Shown here piece after piece: positions 31,692 through 42,080 of a DNA stretch of 64,000 nt. The stretch comes from Henricia sp. BOLD:AAB3569 (lineage: Eukaryota; Echinodermata; Asteroidea; Spinulosida; Echinasteridae): contig JBBELK010001639.1 in assembly GCA_037783545.1 (NCBI GenBank), positions 1 to 64,000 of the forward strand, given 5' to 3'. A program made the position numbers and the translations under genes. The notes beneath the pieces are model-generated. The model worked only from the letters and a program-made list of their open reading frames with translations, did not search any database and was not told the origin of the DNA. Position 1 is the stretch's first letter; the number at the start of each line of letters is the position of its first letter.

Positions 31692-34629
31692 TCAAGTCTC
31701 AGAATTGGTTTGGGGAATATGAACCCAGTGAGGAATAGCACCACGTGTCATTAGCTCAGCTGGACAGAGGCTTAACTTGGAAGCATTCCAGACCTTACCA
31801 CTCTCAAGCACATAAGTAGATGGTCCCTTAGTACCAATGATCTTTTGTGGATTTGAGAATTTGTGTGTTCCAAGATTCGGTCTTTTCACGCGTACATAGT
31901 CTCCTGGTTTGAATGTGGGTTTCACTGCACCACGTTTGGCATCAGTGTATCTACGCGATTTGTCCTGTTTCTTTGCCACGCGATCACGAAGTTCAGCATC
32001 GTCCTGCTGCGATGGTTTGTCTTGTCGAATGTTCATGCGCGTGATCAGTTTCCGGTTATGCAACAGTTCCGAAGGCGACTTTTCAGTCGTCATCTGGTGC
32101 GGCGTTGAACGGTAGGCAGTCAGCAATTCTAACACTGCCTCTTTCCAACCACGGCTCTCCTGCGTGGCAAGCTGTAGGGTCTGTTTGAGGACTCTATTCC
32201 AACGCTCCACTTCCCCATTTGCTCTTGGGTAGTAAAGCGATGACTTGTAGTGCTTGATCCAATTATCATGCAGAAAGTTCTCAAACTCGGAAGAAGTAAA
32301 CTGAACACCGTTGTCTGTGACAATTTCGTTCGGTAAGCCTTCACGTGCGAAAACTGACGAAAGCGTGGAAATGACCGTGCGAGAAGTCACTGTCGAAGCA
32401 AATGAACTTCCGGCCATTTGCTATAGTAGTCAATCAGGACTATAGCATATCTGCAGCCCTGTGGTCATCGTTCGAATGGGCCGGTAATGTCAATAGCCAG
32501 TTTCTGCCATGGCCCATCTGGTAATGGCACAGGCTGTAGTGGAGCATTCCTCGTTCGGGCAGATTTGTCATTAGACTGACAGCTAAAACAGTTGCGTATG
32601 GCCTCCTCGACCATGCGATCCATGCAATGCCACCAATAACAGTAGCGAAGGCGTTGCTTACAGCGAACTATTCCTCGGTGCGCTTCGTGGGCAAGCGCAA
32701 TGAGGTTGTTCTGCAAACTGTGTGGTATCACGAATCTCTCTCCGCGCATAAGACAATCCTCAACGATGGACAATTCATCGCGAATCATTGAGTACGGTCG
32801 GATCGAATCATCAATGGCTGTTTTGTTCGGCCAACCGTTGATAACGTACGACATTACGCGTTGCAAAGTAGAATCTGCCGAAACTGCTTGCTGTAAGTCA
32901 GATTTTTGCACAGTCGTGTGCAGTAGCAGCACGTTAATGTATCGGGCACTGGAGTAGTACTACGTAGAGGTAAGCGGGAAAGCGCATCGGCGACCTTGTT
33001 GTGCACGCCTGGCTGATACTCAACTGTGTAATTAAAACGCAACAGACGAGCTGCCCAGCGAGCGATTCTCATGGATTGCCGACCAGTACCGCGTGTAGAC
33101 AGGAGTGTAGTAAGTGACTGGTGATCAGTACGGAGCACGAAGTGGCGGCCCCAATGGTATTGGAACCACTTTTCACAGGCCAAAAACACAGGCCAAGGCC
33201 TCCTTTTCGTCAACAGAATAGTTTCGTTCGGCAGCAGTAAGGGTTCGTGATGCGAACGCGATAGGGGATTCATAGTTTCCTTTCACCTGTAGGAGTACGG
33301 CCCCCAAGCCGTAAGCAGAGGCGTCAGTCGACACAATGACTGGCACGTCAGGGTCAAACAAGCGCAACGTGACGGAGTTTGCAATCAGTTCTTTGACTGT
33401 GTCAAAGCTGTGTTGCACCGCTGGTGTCCACAAAAAGGGCACGTCTTTCCGTGTGAGTGTGCGTAAGGGCTCAATCACTGAAGAGTAGCTTGGCACAAAG
33501 CGAGCGTAGTGTGACGCCAAACCCAAAAAAGAGCGTAATGTAGCGACATCGATCTTTGGGGCATGGGGCGTTTAGAATTGCCTCAACATGAGAGGGATCA
33601 GGTTGCAATCCATTACCTGACACTACGTGTCCAAGGAAACGAAGCCAAGCAAGGTTGAACTGGCACTTGTGAGGACTGAGTGTCAGTCCAATGTCCTTTA
33701 GACGCTGAAGTACTGCGGCAAGGTTCGCGTCATGTTCAGCCTGGTCACGACCGTAGCAGACTATGTCGTCCAGATAACACTGAACTCCAGGGAGCCCCGC
33801 CAATACTGTGCTCATGAGCTTCTGAAATGCGGCAGGGGCAGATGCACGTCCAAAGCAAAGTCGCTTGTAACAGAAAAGTCCTTCCGGAGTAATAAATGCA
33901 GTCAGGTCACGTGACTCCTCTGCCAGAAGTAACTGGTGGTAGGCAGAGTTCAGGTCGAGGGTGCTAAAGATCGTTGCATTGCGGAGTTCAGAGAAAAGTT
34001 CCTGATTGTCGGGCAGTGGAAATTTGTCGATGATGACGGCCTGATTGACCTGACGTAAGTCTATGCAAATGCGAATTGCACCCGACTTTTTGTACGACAC
34101 AATAATGGGCGACACCCATTCGCTTGCATCGATACGTTCAATTATGTCCTCATCCTCCAACCGATGTAGTTCTGCCTTAACTTGGTCACGAATAGAAAAT
34201 GTTAGTCTCCGTAATCGCTGTTGCTTGGGGGTCACATCATGGTCGTGTCTTGACACGATGTACAAACCCGTGAGCCAAACCCAGTTTCCCTCGAAATAAG
34301 TCGGGGAATGAATCACGCAATGATTGCTCGTACTGTCCCGAATGTAGAGTGGGTTGGCTGGTCGGCGTAGGTGTAGGCGTAGGTGTAGGCGTACATGTCA
34401 ACTTGTGAACTGGCGCGTCTACCACTGTGTCTTTCTCGAGTGTAAGTGAGAGACTACAAATGATATCAAGCCCAAGGATTGGGTCTCCAGACTCTACCAC
34501 ATAAAATTTGGCGGTGGCAACATGACTGTCTCCGAGACGAACAGTCGTGCGGAAGCATCCTTTAACGGCGATTGGCTCGTGCAAGTACGTAGTGAGCTTA
34601 GCGCGTGGTGGAGTCAGGGAATCGTACAA
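31692..34629 (-). pseudogene. Ty3/gypsy retrotransposon pol, frame-shifted and 5' truncated
   Basis: Minus strand, in order: an aspartic protease C-terminal part (GDPILGLDI, about 34475); a linker with a (PT)n run; reverse transcriptase (34250-33560) with YLDDIV, the catalytic YxDD; RNase H (33500-32960) with VSTDASAYGLGAVL and LRTDHQ; an integrase HHCC zinc finger (about 32690-32560, H...H...C..C); and an integrase core with catalytic Asp in LAIDITGP, Asp in IVTDNGVQF and Glu in GEVERWN. Frames break near 33550, 33185 (duplicated CAGGCCA) and 32465 (in-frame TGA and frame change). Gag and 5' LTR are missing. The RTE LINE tail begins at 34646, so the truncation coincides with that insertion or a rearrangement. 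It is a cytoplasmic/nuclear retroelement polyprotein, inactive here. Confidence 0.92.
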
Positions 34630-34645
34630 GAAATATTTGTCAAAT

Positions 34646-34752
34646 ATTTTTATTTTATTTTATTTTATTTTCCAACCAAATCCAACAGCGGTCGAGTCGC
34701 CAATTACAGGACGGCATAAATAAATGCTATAATAATAATCGTCTTGAGCCAT
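34646..34752 (-). mobile_element. RTE-like LINE 3' end with (AAAAT)n tail
   Basis: On the minus strand the LINE ends ...GGTTGGAAAATAAAATAAAA and continues in AAAAT units to 34646. A short simple-repeat tail is typical of RTE-class non-LTR elements. It marks the true 3' end of the LINE cluster. Confidence 0.75.
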
Positions 34753-35944
34753 TACTTGGCCCGTAGGCGCTTACTTCTACGAATTAACAATGGTGAACAC
34801 TTTTGAATTTGGATTCTTTGGTGTCCAGCTGCCTTAAGTTCATCAATTGAGAGACCACTCCACTTGGTCAGGTTGTCCACCCATCTGGCATTAGGTCGTC
34901 CACGGCCTCTTCGTGCATGAGCCGGAAACCCTGTAATCACTGCAGCCGTCAGGCCACCACACCGTACTGCATGACCACACCAGTTTGCCTTACGTGCAAA
35001 TACCGTGTCAGACGAAAATGTCTAGCGACCTCCAATGCGTCTTTCCAGCTCCTCATTAGTCACCATATCCTGCCATGAAAGACCAAGAAGGTGCCTCCAA
35101 ATTTCACGACCGAAAGCGTCCAGGCGTTTGGCTTCTGCTGACTTTACTGTCCATGTGCTGCAGCCACACGTGAGGCGTGAGGCCACCAGAGCCTTGACAA
35201 GATGGAGCTTTGTTGTTGCGCTGATGCGAATAGATTTGAGGTATGTGCAGCGGTTGAGCGTGTTTTTGGCTAGTGCAATACGGGAACGAATTTCCCTGGC
35301 GTCATCCAAGTTGTGTGTGATGGTAGTGCCAAAGTACTTAAAGTGGGAGACGCGGTTAAGTTGTTTACCCTGAAAGGTGATCGTAGCATCATCCATAGTG
35401 GATTGAATTACCACATACTCTGTTTTATTAGGGTGTATGTATAGTCCGTAGCGTTCAGCGACATCACCGAGGGTGGTCAGCAATGCTTGTGCGTCCTCTG
35501 CCGTGAGTGCCAACAGTACCAGATCGTCAGCATATCTTTGCTCTGCACAAGGTATACCCTCAACATCCGGAGGAGTTAGGTGTGCTGTTTCAACTGTCCA
35601 TTCACGCATGATATGTTCGGTGTAGAGATTAAATAGTGCCGGCGAAAGTGGACATCCTTGCCTTACTCCAACAGGGGTGTTGAATGGGGGGGGGGGGGGG
35701 GGGGGGGGGGGTCTTCATTCCTTTCCAAAGAATGGTACCATGGGACTTGCTGTAAAGATCTTCAATCGGTCTTACTATGTCTTCTGGGATGTTCATTTCC
35801 TGCAGAATACTGATAAGCTTGCCATGTAGTATACTGTCAAAGGCCTTCTTAGAGTCTACAAACACAAGGTGCACTGGACGTTTGACTGCTAAATAGGCCT
35901 GGCAGATACCTTTGACACGGTATATCGCATCCACAGTTGACTTT
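34753..35944 (-). pseudogene. RTE-like LINE reverse transcriptase, unit A
   Basis: Minus strand from 35944: the RT finger/palm (PVHLVFVDSKKAFDSI), a poly-C run (plus-strand G 35686-35711) that shifts frame, GVRQGCPLSP, YADDLVLLA (catalytic YADD), and the thumb region SRLTCGCSTWTVKSAEAKRL with the TNEELERRIG motif. After a frame change comes the C-terminal GRPNARWVDNLTKW. Only this unit retains the element's extreme C-terminus. It starts abruptly inside the RT at 35944, where unit B begins. Confidence 0.9.
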
Positions 35945-37220
35945 CAGGCCACCACACCGTACTGCATGACCACACCAGTTTGCTTTACGTGCAAATACCG
36001 TGTCAGACGAAAATGTCTAGCGACCTCCAATGCGTCTTTCCAGCTCCTCATTAGTCACCATATCCTGCCATGAAAGACCAAGAAGGTGCCTCCAAATTTC
36101 ACCACCGAAAGCGTCCAGGCGTTTGGCTTCTGCTGACTTTACTGTCCATGTGCTGCAGCCACACGTGAGGCGTGAGGCCACCAGAGCCTTGACAAGATGG
36201 AGCTTTGTTGTTGCGCTGATGCGAATAGATTTGAGGTATGTGCAGCGGTTGAGCGTGTTTTTGGCTAGTGCAATACGGGAACGAATTTCCCTGGCGTCAT
36301 CCAAGTTGTGTGTGATGGTAGTGCCAAAATACTTAAAGTGGGAGACGCGGTTAAGTTGTTTACCCTGAAAGGTGATCGTAGCATCATCCATAGTGGATTG
36401 AATGACCACATACTCTGTTATATTAGGGTGTATGTATAGTCCGTAGCGTTCAGCGACATCACCGAGGGTGGTCAGCATTGCTTGTGCGTCCTCTGCCGTG
36501 AGTGCCAACAGTACCAGATCGTCAGCATATCTTTGCTCTGCACAAGGTATACCCTCAACATCCGGAGGAGTTAGGTGTGCTGTTTCAACTGTCCATTCAC
36601 GCATGATATGTTCGGTGTAGAGATTAAATAGTGCCGGCGAAAGTGGACATCCTTGCCTTACTCCAACAGGGGTGTTATATGGGGGGGGGGGGGGGGGGGG
36701 GTCTTCATTCCTTTCCAAAGAATGGTACCATGGGACTTGCTGTAAAGATCTTCAATCAGTCTTACTATGTCTTCTGGGATGTTCATTTCCTGCAGAATAC
36801 TGATAAGCTTGCCATGTAGTATACTGTCAAAGGCCTTCTTAGAGTCTACAAACACAAGGTGCACTGGACGTTTGACTGCTAAATAGGCCTGGCAGATACC
36901 TTTGACACGGTATATCGCATCCACAGTTGACTTTCCGCGGATGAAGCCACACTGAGAGTCTAATATCTGAGTTTTGGCGATGGGTTGGAGTCTTTGCTGG
37001 ATTACATTCAACACGATCTTATTGGCATGGCTCATCAAAGCCAGAGTGCGGTAGTTTCCACATTCAGCACGATCATTCTTCTTGTAGAGTGTAACGTGGG
37101 TGGACTCTGTAAACGTGAGAGGCCAGCTACCAGTCTGCCATATCCTCCGTACTGCATGTTGAAGGGCAGCTAGGATAGTCCCGTCTTTGGCTACTGCCTT
37201 GATAAACTCTCCACGGACAG
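35945..37220 (-). pseudogene. RTE-like LINE reverse transcriptase, unit B (tandem copy)
   Basis: Over 98% identical by eye to unit A over about 995 bp (compare 34950-35944 with 35946-36940), then extends further 5' through FIRGKSTVDAIYRVKG and LYKKNDRAECGNYRTLAL to about 37220. It has its own G-run (36681-36701) at the same codon position. Its 3' end is cut at the GTACTGCATGACC motif where unit A starts, so A and B are a direct tandem duplication. Confidence 0.9.
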
Positions 37221-37372
37221 GTTGCAAAGTATCGCCTTGGTTTTCGAAGCATTGAGAGTAAGTTTGTTCCCTTCCATCCACTCTGCAATTTCACTTAACT
37301 CTGTCCCAAGTTTGTTGTTTATTTCCTCTAGAACACCGAAGTGTCATCAGCATAAAGATTGGGCAGACTATT
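37221..37372 (-). pseudogene. CR1-like RT fragment fused to unit B
   Basis: Upstream of the RTE part the minus strand switches to a different LINE: LPNLYADDTS, then EINNKLGTELSEIAEWMEGN with a frame change, a CR1/Crack-type palm and thumb start. The same junction recurs in unit C (39061-39187), so the fusion predates the duplication. Confidence 0.75.
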
Positions 37373-37377
37373 AAAGG

Positions 37378-37490
37378 GATATATTCGTGCGCTTAATGCA
37401 GGATTTTTAGGAAAAACACACTACGATGCGTGATTATGTACACTCCACCACCATTTCACATACTGTGTGAACGAAACTATAGTAGATTCA
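37378..37490. repeat. 113-bp repeat, copy 1
   Basis: From GATATATTCGTGCGCTTAAT to GAAACTATAGTAGATTCAG. Nearly identical to 39998-40112. It directly abuts the CR1 fragment here, but is about 800 bp away from it in the other copy. Confidence 0.9.
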
Positions 37491-38231
37491 GTTTCATTCA
37501 TTCGGACCGTGTTTACACTTGATCCCGAGCTCGGGATCGAACACCGAGCTCGGGATCAGCCCCGGATCACAAATAGGTGTAAACGCTCTCAGAACCAAAC
37601 TGGCCCCGGATCAGACCCCGATATTTTGGTCTCGCGATGGCGGAGGGTTCGATCCCGAGCTCGGGATCAGTTTGCGGTTAGCTGGGCAATAAATCTTCCC
37701 CACATCCTGTTGCGGGCTAAAGCGCGCGAAAATTCCAGGGGAGCCCGCGCTCGTATTATGTACACGTGTACGTACGTGTACACGTAGTACATGTATATAC
37801 ACGCACCATGGAGCTACCTCCACGCACGCACACAGGTACCACTGGTTCCATGCATTGTGTGCAGGCATATATGCCTGGACAAAATGCATGATACCCCGAC
37901 GCGACTCATGTGATGCAACGCTGAGAATCTCGATCGCTGGTGTCCGTTACGAAAACACAACGCGACGTACTACAAACGTAATTGGTATCCTGCATTCAGC
38001 AATCTCTTTTGCGTGTCCGATACAAACTTCACACGTTGAGAAAAAGTGTTTCTGTATTTCCTCTACTTTCTGCAACTATCTAGCAACACTTTGTCATTAT
38101 AGTTTTTAGTTGTTATATCAAGGATTTCGGAGTGTCGTTCAACGATTTCCGACATAGCATAAGTTGACATTATTTCGTCGTGAAGAGAAGTTGACGAAGA
38201 CGAAGTGGCCGAGTCGTCTTCGTGTGAAAAG
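37491..38231. other. Unique insert between LINE units B and C, with GATCCCGAG palindromes
   Basis: 37505-37593 has the ends GACCGTGTTTACAC and GTGTAAACGCTCTC (inverted), a probable small MITE. The 18-bp palindrome GATCCCGAGCTCGGGATC occurs at 37521-37538 and 37651-37668, with a partial copy at 37543-37557. ACACGTGTACGTACGTGTACAC-type dyads lie at 37756-37785. The rest is unassigned. Confidence 0.6.
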
Positions 38232-38343
38232 ATGGCAAACGAAGTTCGCGGGCGCTCGTGGAGCAACGACAAACTGGCGAAGTTTTTGGACATTTGGGCC
38301 AGCGCAGAAATAATGGCTAAACTGGACGGAACATCTCGGAATT
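38232..38343 (+). pseudogene. Myb/SANT-like domain exon fragment, cut by LINE unit C
   Basis: The plus-strand frame beginning MANEVRGRSWSNDKLAKFLD continues IWASAEIMAKLDG. This fits the Myb_DNA-bind_4 (trihelix/SANT-like) pattern of an early Trp, then a Leu/Phe-Leu-x-x-W spacing, found in Harbinger-associated and host DNA-binding proteins. Thirty-seven codons remain before the frame runs into LINE sequence at CATATCTTTGCTC. It is either a truncated transposon accessory gene or a host exon broken by rearrangement. The rest of the domain was not found. Confidence 0.5.
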
Positions 38344-38345
38344 CA

Positions 38346-39060
38346 TATCTTTGCTCTGCACAAGGTATACCCTCAACATCCGGAGGAGTTAGGTGTGCTG
38401 TTTCAACTGTCCATTCACGCATGATATGTTCGGTGTAGAGATTAAATAGTGCCGGCGAAAGTGGACATCCTTGCCTTACTCCAACAGGGGTGTTGAATGG
38501 GGGGGGGGGGGGGGGGGGTCTTCATTCCTTTCCAAATAATGGTACCATGGGACTTGCTGTAAAGATCTTCAATCAGTCTTACTATGTCTTCTGGGATGTT
38601 CATTTCCTGCAGAATACTGATAAGCTTGCCATGTAGTATACTGTCAAAGGCCTTCTTAGAGTCTACAAACACAAGGTGCACTGGACGTTTGACTGCTAAA
38701 TAGGCCTGGCAGATACCTTTGACACGGTATATCGCATCCACAGTTGACTTTCCGCGGATGAAGCCACACTGAGAGTCTAATATCTGAGTTTTGGCGATGG
38801 GTTGGAGTCTTTGCTGGATTACATTCAACACGATCTTATTGGCATGGCTCATCAAAGCCAGAGTGCGGTAGTTTCCACATTCAGCACGATCATTCTTCTT
38901 GTAGAGTGTAACGTAGGTGGACTCTGTAAACGTGAGAGGCCAGCTACCAGTCTGCCATATCCTCCGTACTGCATGTTGAAGGGCAGCTAGGATAGTCCCG
39001 TCTTTGGCTACTGCCTTGATAAACTCTCCACGGACAGGTTGCAAAGTATCGCCTTGGTTT
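38346..39060 (-). pseudogene. RTE-like LINE reverse transcriptase, unit C (partial)
   Basis: Third copy, matching 36535-37240 of unit B. It contains GVRQGCPLSP-side sequence, a G-run (38499-38518), FVDSKKAFDSI and LYKKNDRAECGNYRTLAL. It lacks YADD and everything 3' of it, and starts at the junction with the Myb-like exon. Confidence 0.9.
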
Positions 39061-39191
39061 TCGAAGCATTGAGAGTAAGTTTGTTCCCTTCCATCCACTC
39101 TGCAATTTCACTTAACTCTGTCCCAAGTTTGTTGTTTATTTCCTCTAGAACACCGAAGTGTCATCAGCATAAAGATTGGGCAGACTATTAA
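39061..39191 (-). pseudogene. CR1-like RT fragment fused to unit C
   Basis: Same junction as 37221-37372. The reading LPNLYADDTS continues, across the TTAA element at 39192-39550, from the [10 protein letters not shown]...[13 protein letters not shown] segment at 39555-39740. Confidence 0.75.
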
Positions 39192-39550
39192 AGGAGTGTG
39201 ACCAGATCACTTTTTTTTACCCATAACTCCCCGGGACTTACCTTATGGGTCATGATATTTTTATATCATAACATCCGTTATATTTTTCTGATTACGAAAC
39301 TGAAACTCCCGCGCTTCTAGGCCGCATATTTCCGAGGATATCGTCGAAAATCCACCGATTATTTGTAAACTAATTTTCCAGTATCAACGTTTATCCGCTG
39401 AAAGCATACTCGATAGTTTTGTAAAATTTTTTACTGGAAATTGCGAATGTTTTCGGGTTTTTGGGACATGGGAGGTGTGTATGGGAGTTACTTGATAATA
39501 TTGGTAAGTTACATCGAAAACTATTTTCCAGAAACTCTGGTCACGCTCCT
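39192..39550. mobile_element. TTAA-flanked MITE inserted in a CR1-like RT
   Basis: TTAA at 39188-39191 and 39551-39554, with ends AGGAGTGTGACCAG and CTGGTCACGCTCCT. It is the compact relative of 13026-13923. Removing it with one TTAA places LLFTLYI next to LPNLYADDTS, which is the natural RT order. The insertion is therefore clean. Confidence 0.9.
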
Positions 39551-39554
39551 TTAA

Positions 39555-39740
39555 TGTACAGCGTGAATAGAAGGGGACCCAGAATTGAGCCCTGTGGGAC
39601 ACCAACATTTACATTAGTAGTTTCGGAGTAAGTACCGTTTATTTTTACTATTTGCTCTCTACCATCGAGGTATGATTTGAACCAGCCAAGCTCCAGACCC
39701 AGCAAACCAAAACTTTGCAGCTTGTTGATGCCAGCTAAGG
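39555..39740 (-). pseudogene. CR1/Crack-like LINE RT palm fragment
   Basis: The minus strand reads [20 protein letters not shown] followed by [20 protein letters not shown], the finger/palm segment with the GVPQGSxLGPLLF motif of CR1-group elements. Upstream of 39740 the homology stops. 39840-39975 is a degenerate GACTCGGACTCG array. Confidence 0.85.
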
Positions 39741-39849
39741 TTCCACTCCTAGCTGAAACAAATTGTGCTGTTGATGGAGAACATTGACGCATCTCCGCTC
39801 TCCGCTTCGCACATCCGTACTTAGACACGTCGAGACCCAATACTGTCCA

Positions 39850-39975
39850 AAGCCAGTGTTGTAGTACTCGACTCGAGACACTTTTCGTGACTCGGACTCG
39901 ACTCGAGTCACATTGGAAAATGACTCGGACTCGGACTTGGACTCGACCATGATGACTCGGACTCGAACATGTCAC
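39850..39975. repeat. Degenerate (GACTCG)n array
   Basis: Repeated GACTCGGACTCGAC words, seen directly. They give Arg/Ser/Val-rich spurious frames. Confidence 0.85.
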
Positions 39976-39997
39976 ACATTTTAAACAAGAAAAAAGA

Positions 39998-40112
39998 GAT
40001 ATATTCGTGCGCTTAATGCAGGATTTTTAGGAAAAACACACTACGATGCGTGATTATGTACACTCCACCACCATTTCACATACTGTGTGAACGAAACTAT
40101 AGTAGATTCAGT
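39998..40112. repeat. 113-bp repeat, copy 2
   Basis: Copy of 37378-37490, ending GTAGATTCAG before diverging. Confidence 0.9.
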
Positions 40113-40353
40113 ATACCCATGAGTCGGTCTTATTGTCTCTCGGCTTCGGGTTTCTCTTGATTGTATCTTTGAACCGGAGACGAGGCCGTCCTCTATGTCT
40201 TAGGCCAGAAGACAGTTGAGAGTAGAGGACCTGCTTCGGTAGATTGTCCGACGACATCCTCATGAGGTGTCCAGTCCATCGGAGATTCTTTGTGATCAGA
40301 AGTATTCCATAGAGGGCAGGCCTGTCCGTTCGAGCATATCTCTGTTTGAGCAT
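40108..40353 (-). pseudogene. LINE C-terminal fragment (WTGHLMRM motif)
   Basis: The minus strand reads LRWTGHLMRMSSDNLPKQVL and RHRGRPRLRFKDTIKRN. This W-x-GH-x-x-RM plus GRP-x-x-R(W/F)-x-D pattern is the conserved C-terminus of many RTE/Jockey-type LINE ORF2 proteins. No RT is attached. It is a separate fragment from units A-C. Confidence 0.75.
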
Positions 40354-40409
40354 TTGAGCTTATGTTCGAGCATATCCCGGTGTGTTCTATCCACAGTTTT
40401 GTTTACAAC

Positions 40410-40772
40410 TTATACAAGTGATTTGAAATGTAGCAGTGTTATGTGTTCCATGATATATATAATCGTATGAACAAAGCATGTACGCAATCGGTTTAGCTGT
40501 ACCCACTGCCGCCGAGGTAGATCGCTTCCAGGGGGAGTGCTGGTCGGCACATGGATGTAGTCTTTCAGGAGGCAGGTCTCTTGTTGCCATCTGCTCAGCC
40601 ATGATTGCTCGGACAATGATTGCCCTATTGTCTTAATGTCGTCGGACATTAAGACAAAAGGGCGTAGCTCTGGCGCTGTTTTGTCATAAAAAGCCAGTCG
40701 CCGACTGGTCTGTGTCGATGCAAGCGAGGGTGGTTTTAAAGACATTCTTATAATGGATAAAGGCAATCCCAT
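40410..40772 (-). pseudogene. LINE-like C-terminal fragment (LPRRQWVQLNRLRT)
   Basis: A 120-codon frame containing LSRWQQETCLLKDYIHVP and DLPRRQWVQLNRLRT. The latter resembles the conserved C-terminal RNase H-distal motif (PRxxWxxLNRLRTG) of some LINE polyproteins. The expected following cysteine cluster is degraded. The class is uncertain. Confidence 0.55.
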
Positions 40773-40820
40773 AATGACTTTCTTTTTACGATTTTAAAAC
40801 GTAAATAATGCAGTATATAT

Positions 40821-41764
40821 ACAGGGTGTTTCATAAAAAGGTAATCCAGCTTTAAATGGTTGTTTTGACCAGACTGTACGCTTGTCAGTAAAAATCATGG
40901 TAGCATCTTAAAGCAGAGGGTATGGGCTTTCCAATGATGCCTTGGTTACTTTCCTAGGGTCAAGCATCATTGAGCACCATTGTCTTGAATTTGAGGTGCA
41001 AAATAGATGTTGGTTCACGTTCATGTTGAACAAAAACGATTATTGACACACAAAATTTAACAAAAATGACAATATTATTTAGTAATTATATTTTATTCAT
41101 TCACACTTGCCAACACAGGATTCTGATTTGTCTTTATTCACCACGATCATCCACATGTCCACCTCCTCTCAAGGCAAAGTTGACATCGGCGGCGCCGCAT
41201 GTCTAACGGTGTCTGGATCCTCTTGCAAACTGCCCACCTCTCGCTGAATCACGTCACGTGGACCACTTGAAGGGGTGATTCATGGCAATCACTCGCTCAT
41301 GAAAGTTATTGAAGGCAACATCGAACAGCAATGAGATGGTACGCTTGTGAACCATCTTGCGCCCGCCACGGATATCGAAATGCTTTGAAGGATATGCGCC
41401 GCTGGTGTCAACTTTGGAGAGAGGAGGTGGACACGTGGAGGGTCGTGGTGAATACAAACAATCAGATGTGTGTGGTTGAATGTGTTGAGAGTGTGAATGA
41501 ATAAAACCCAATCAATGAGTAAGATTGTGTAGTTTTGTTTAATTTTGTGTGTCAATTCTGTTCGATTTTGTTCAACATGAAAGTGAACCTCAATTTCAAA
41601 ACAATGGTGTTCAGTGATACGTGACCCTCGGAAATTAACCAATGTATCATTGGAAAGCCCATACCCTCTGCTTTAAGATGGTACCATGCTTTTTACTGGC
41701 AAATGTATAGTCTGGTCAAAAATATTAACCTTCCAAACTTTGATTACCTTTTTTAATACCCTGT
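40821..41764. mobile_element. Folded mariner-like element, about 125-bp TIRs
   Basis: ACAGGGTGTTTCATAAAAAG (left) and its diverged inverse (right, ends ATACCCTGT at 41764) are TIRs extending through GGTATGGGCTTTCCAATGAT. A TA lies at each edge. Inverted homology continues well inside (TTCATTCACAC, TCCACCTCCTCTC, AAGTTGACA), so most of the 944 bp folds on itself. Minus-strand remnants of a transposase C-terminus occur at 41130-41250, with REVG, LQEDPDTVRHAA and a GGGHV-type motif in shifted frames. I infer an element built from two inverted copies of the 3' end of a mariner-like transposon. Confidence 0.75.
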
Positions 41765-42080
41765 ATGCTATGTTTTCAAAGGAAATGCACAGGGGAAATC
41801 AACTTTTATGTAAGTTAATTGTTCATTACTCATGCAACATTGTTCATTACTCATGCAACAAGGGCATTCTTCACTTTAATCTACCCTCCAGTCTAACAAT
41901 TATTACTCAGTCGCGCAGATGATGATCTGCATTTACCAAAATAAAGTTTACAGCTTATACTCTAAATGGAAAATTCAAGTGGTTCTATAACTGCCCCATG
42001 CAATGACTTCTCCCGATATGAAATATTTTTGAAAGAAACGATAATTGAAAATTAATTAATATATTAATGCGTGTGTACGC

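Noticed and set aside
31232-34629. Active or infectious gypsy-type virus
   Set aside because: No envelope or gag is present, pol is frame-shifted in several places and only one LTR is visible.
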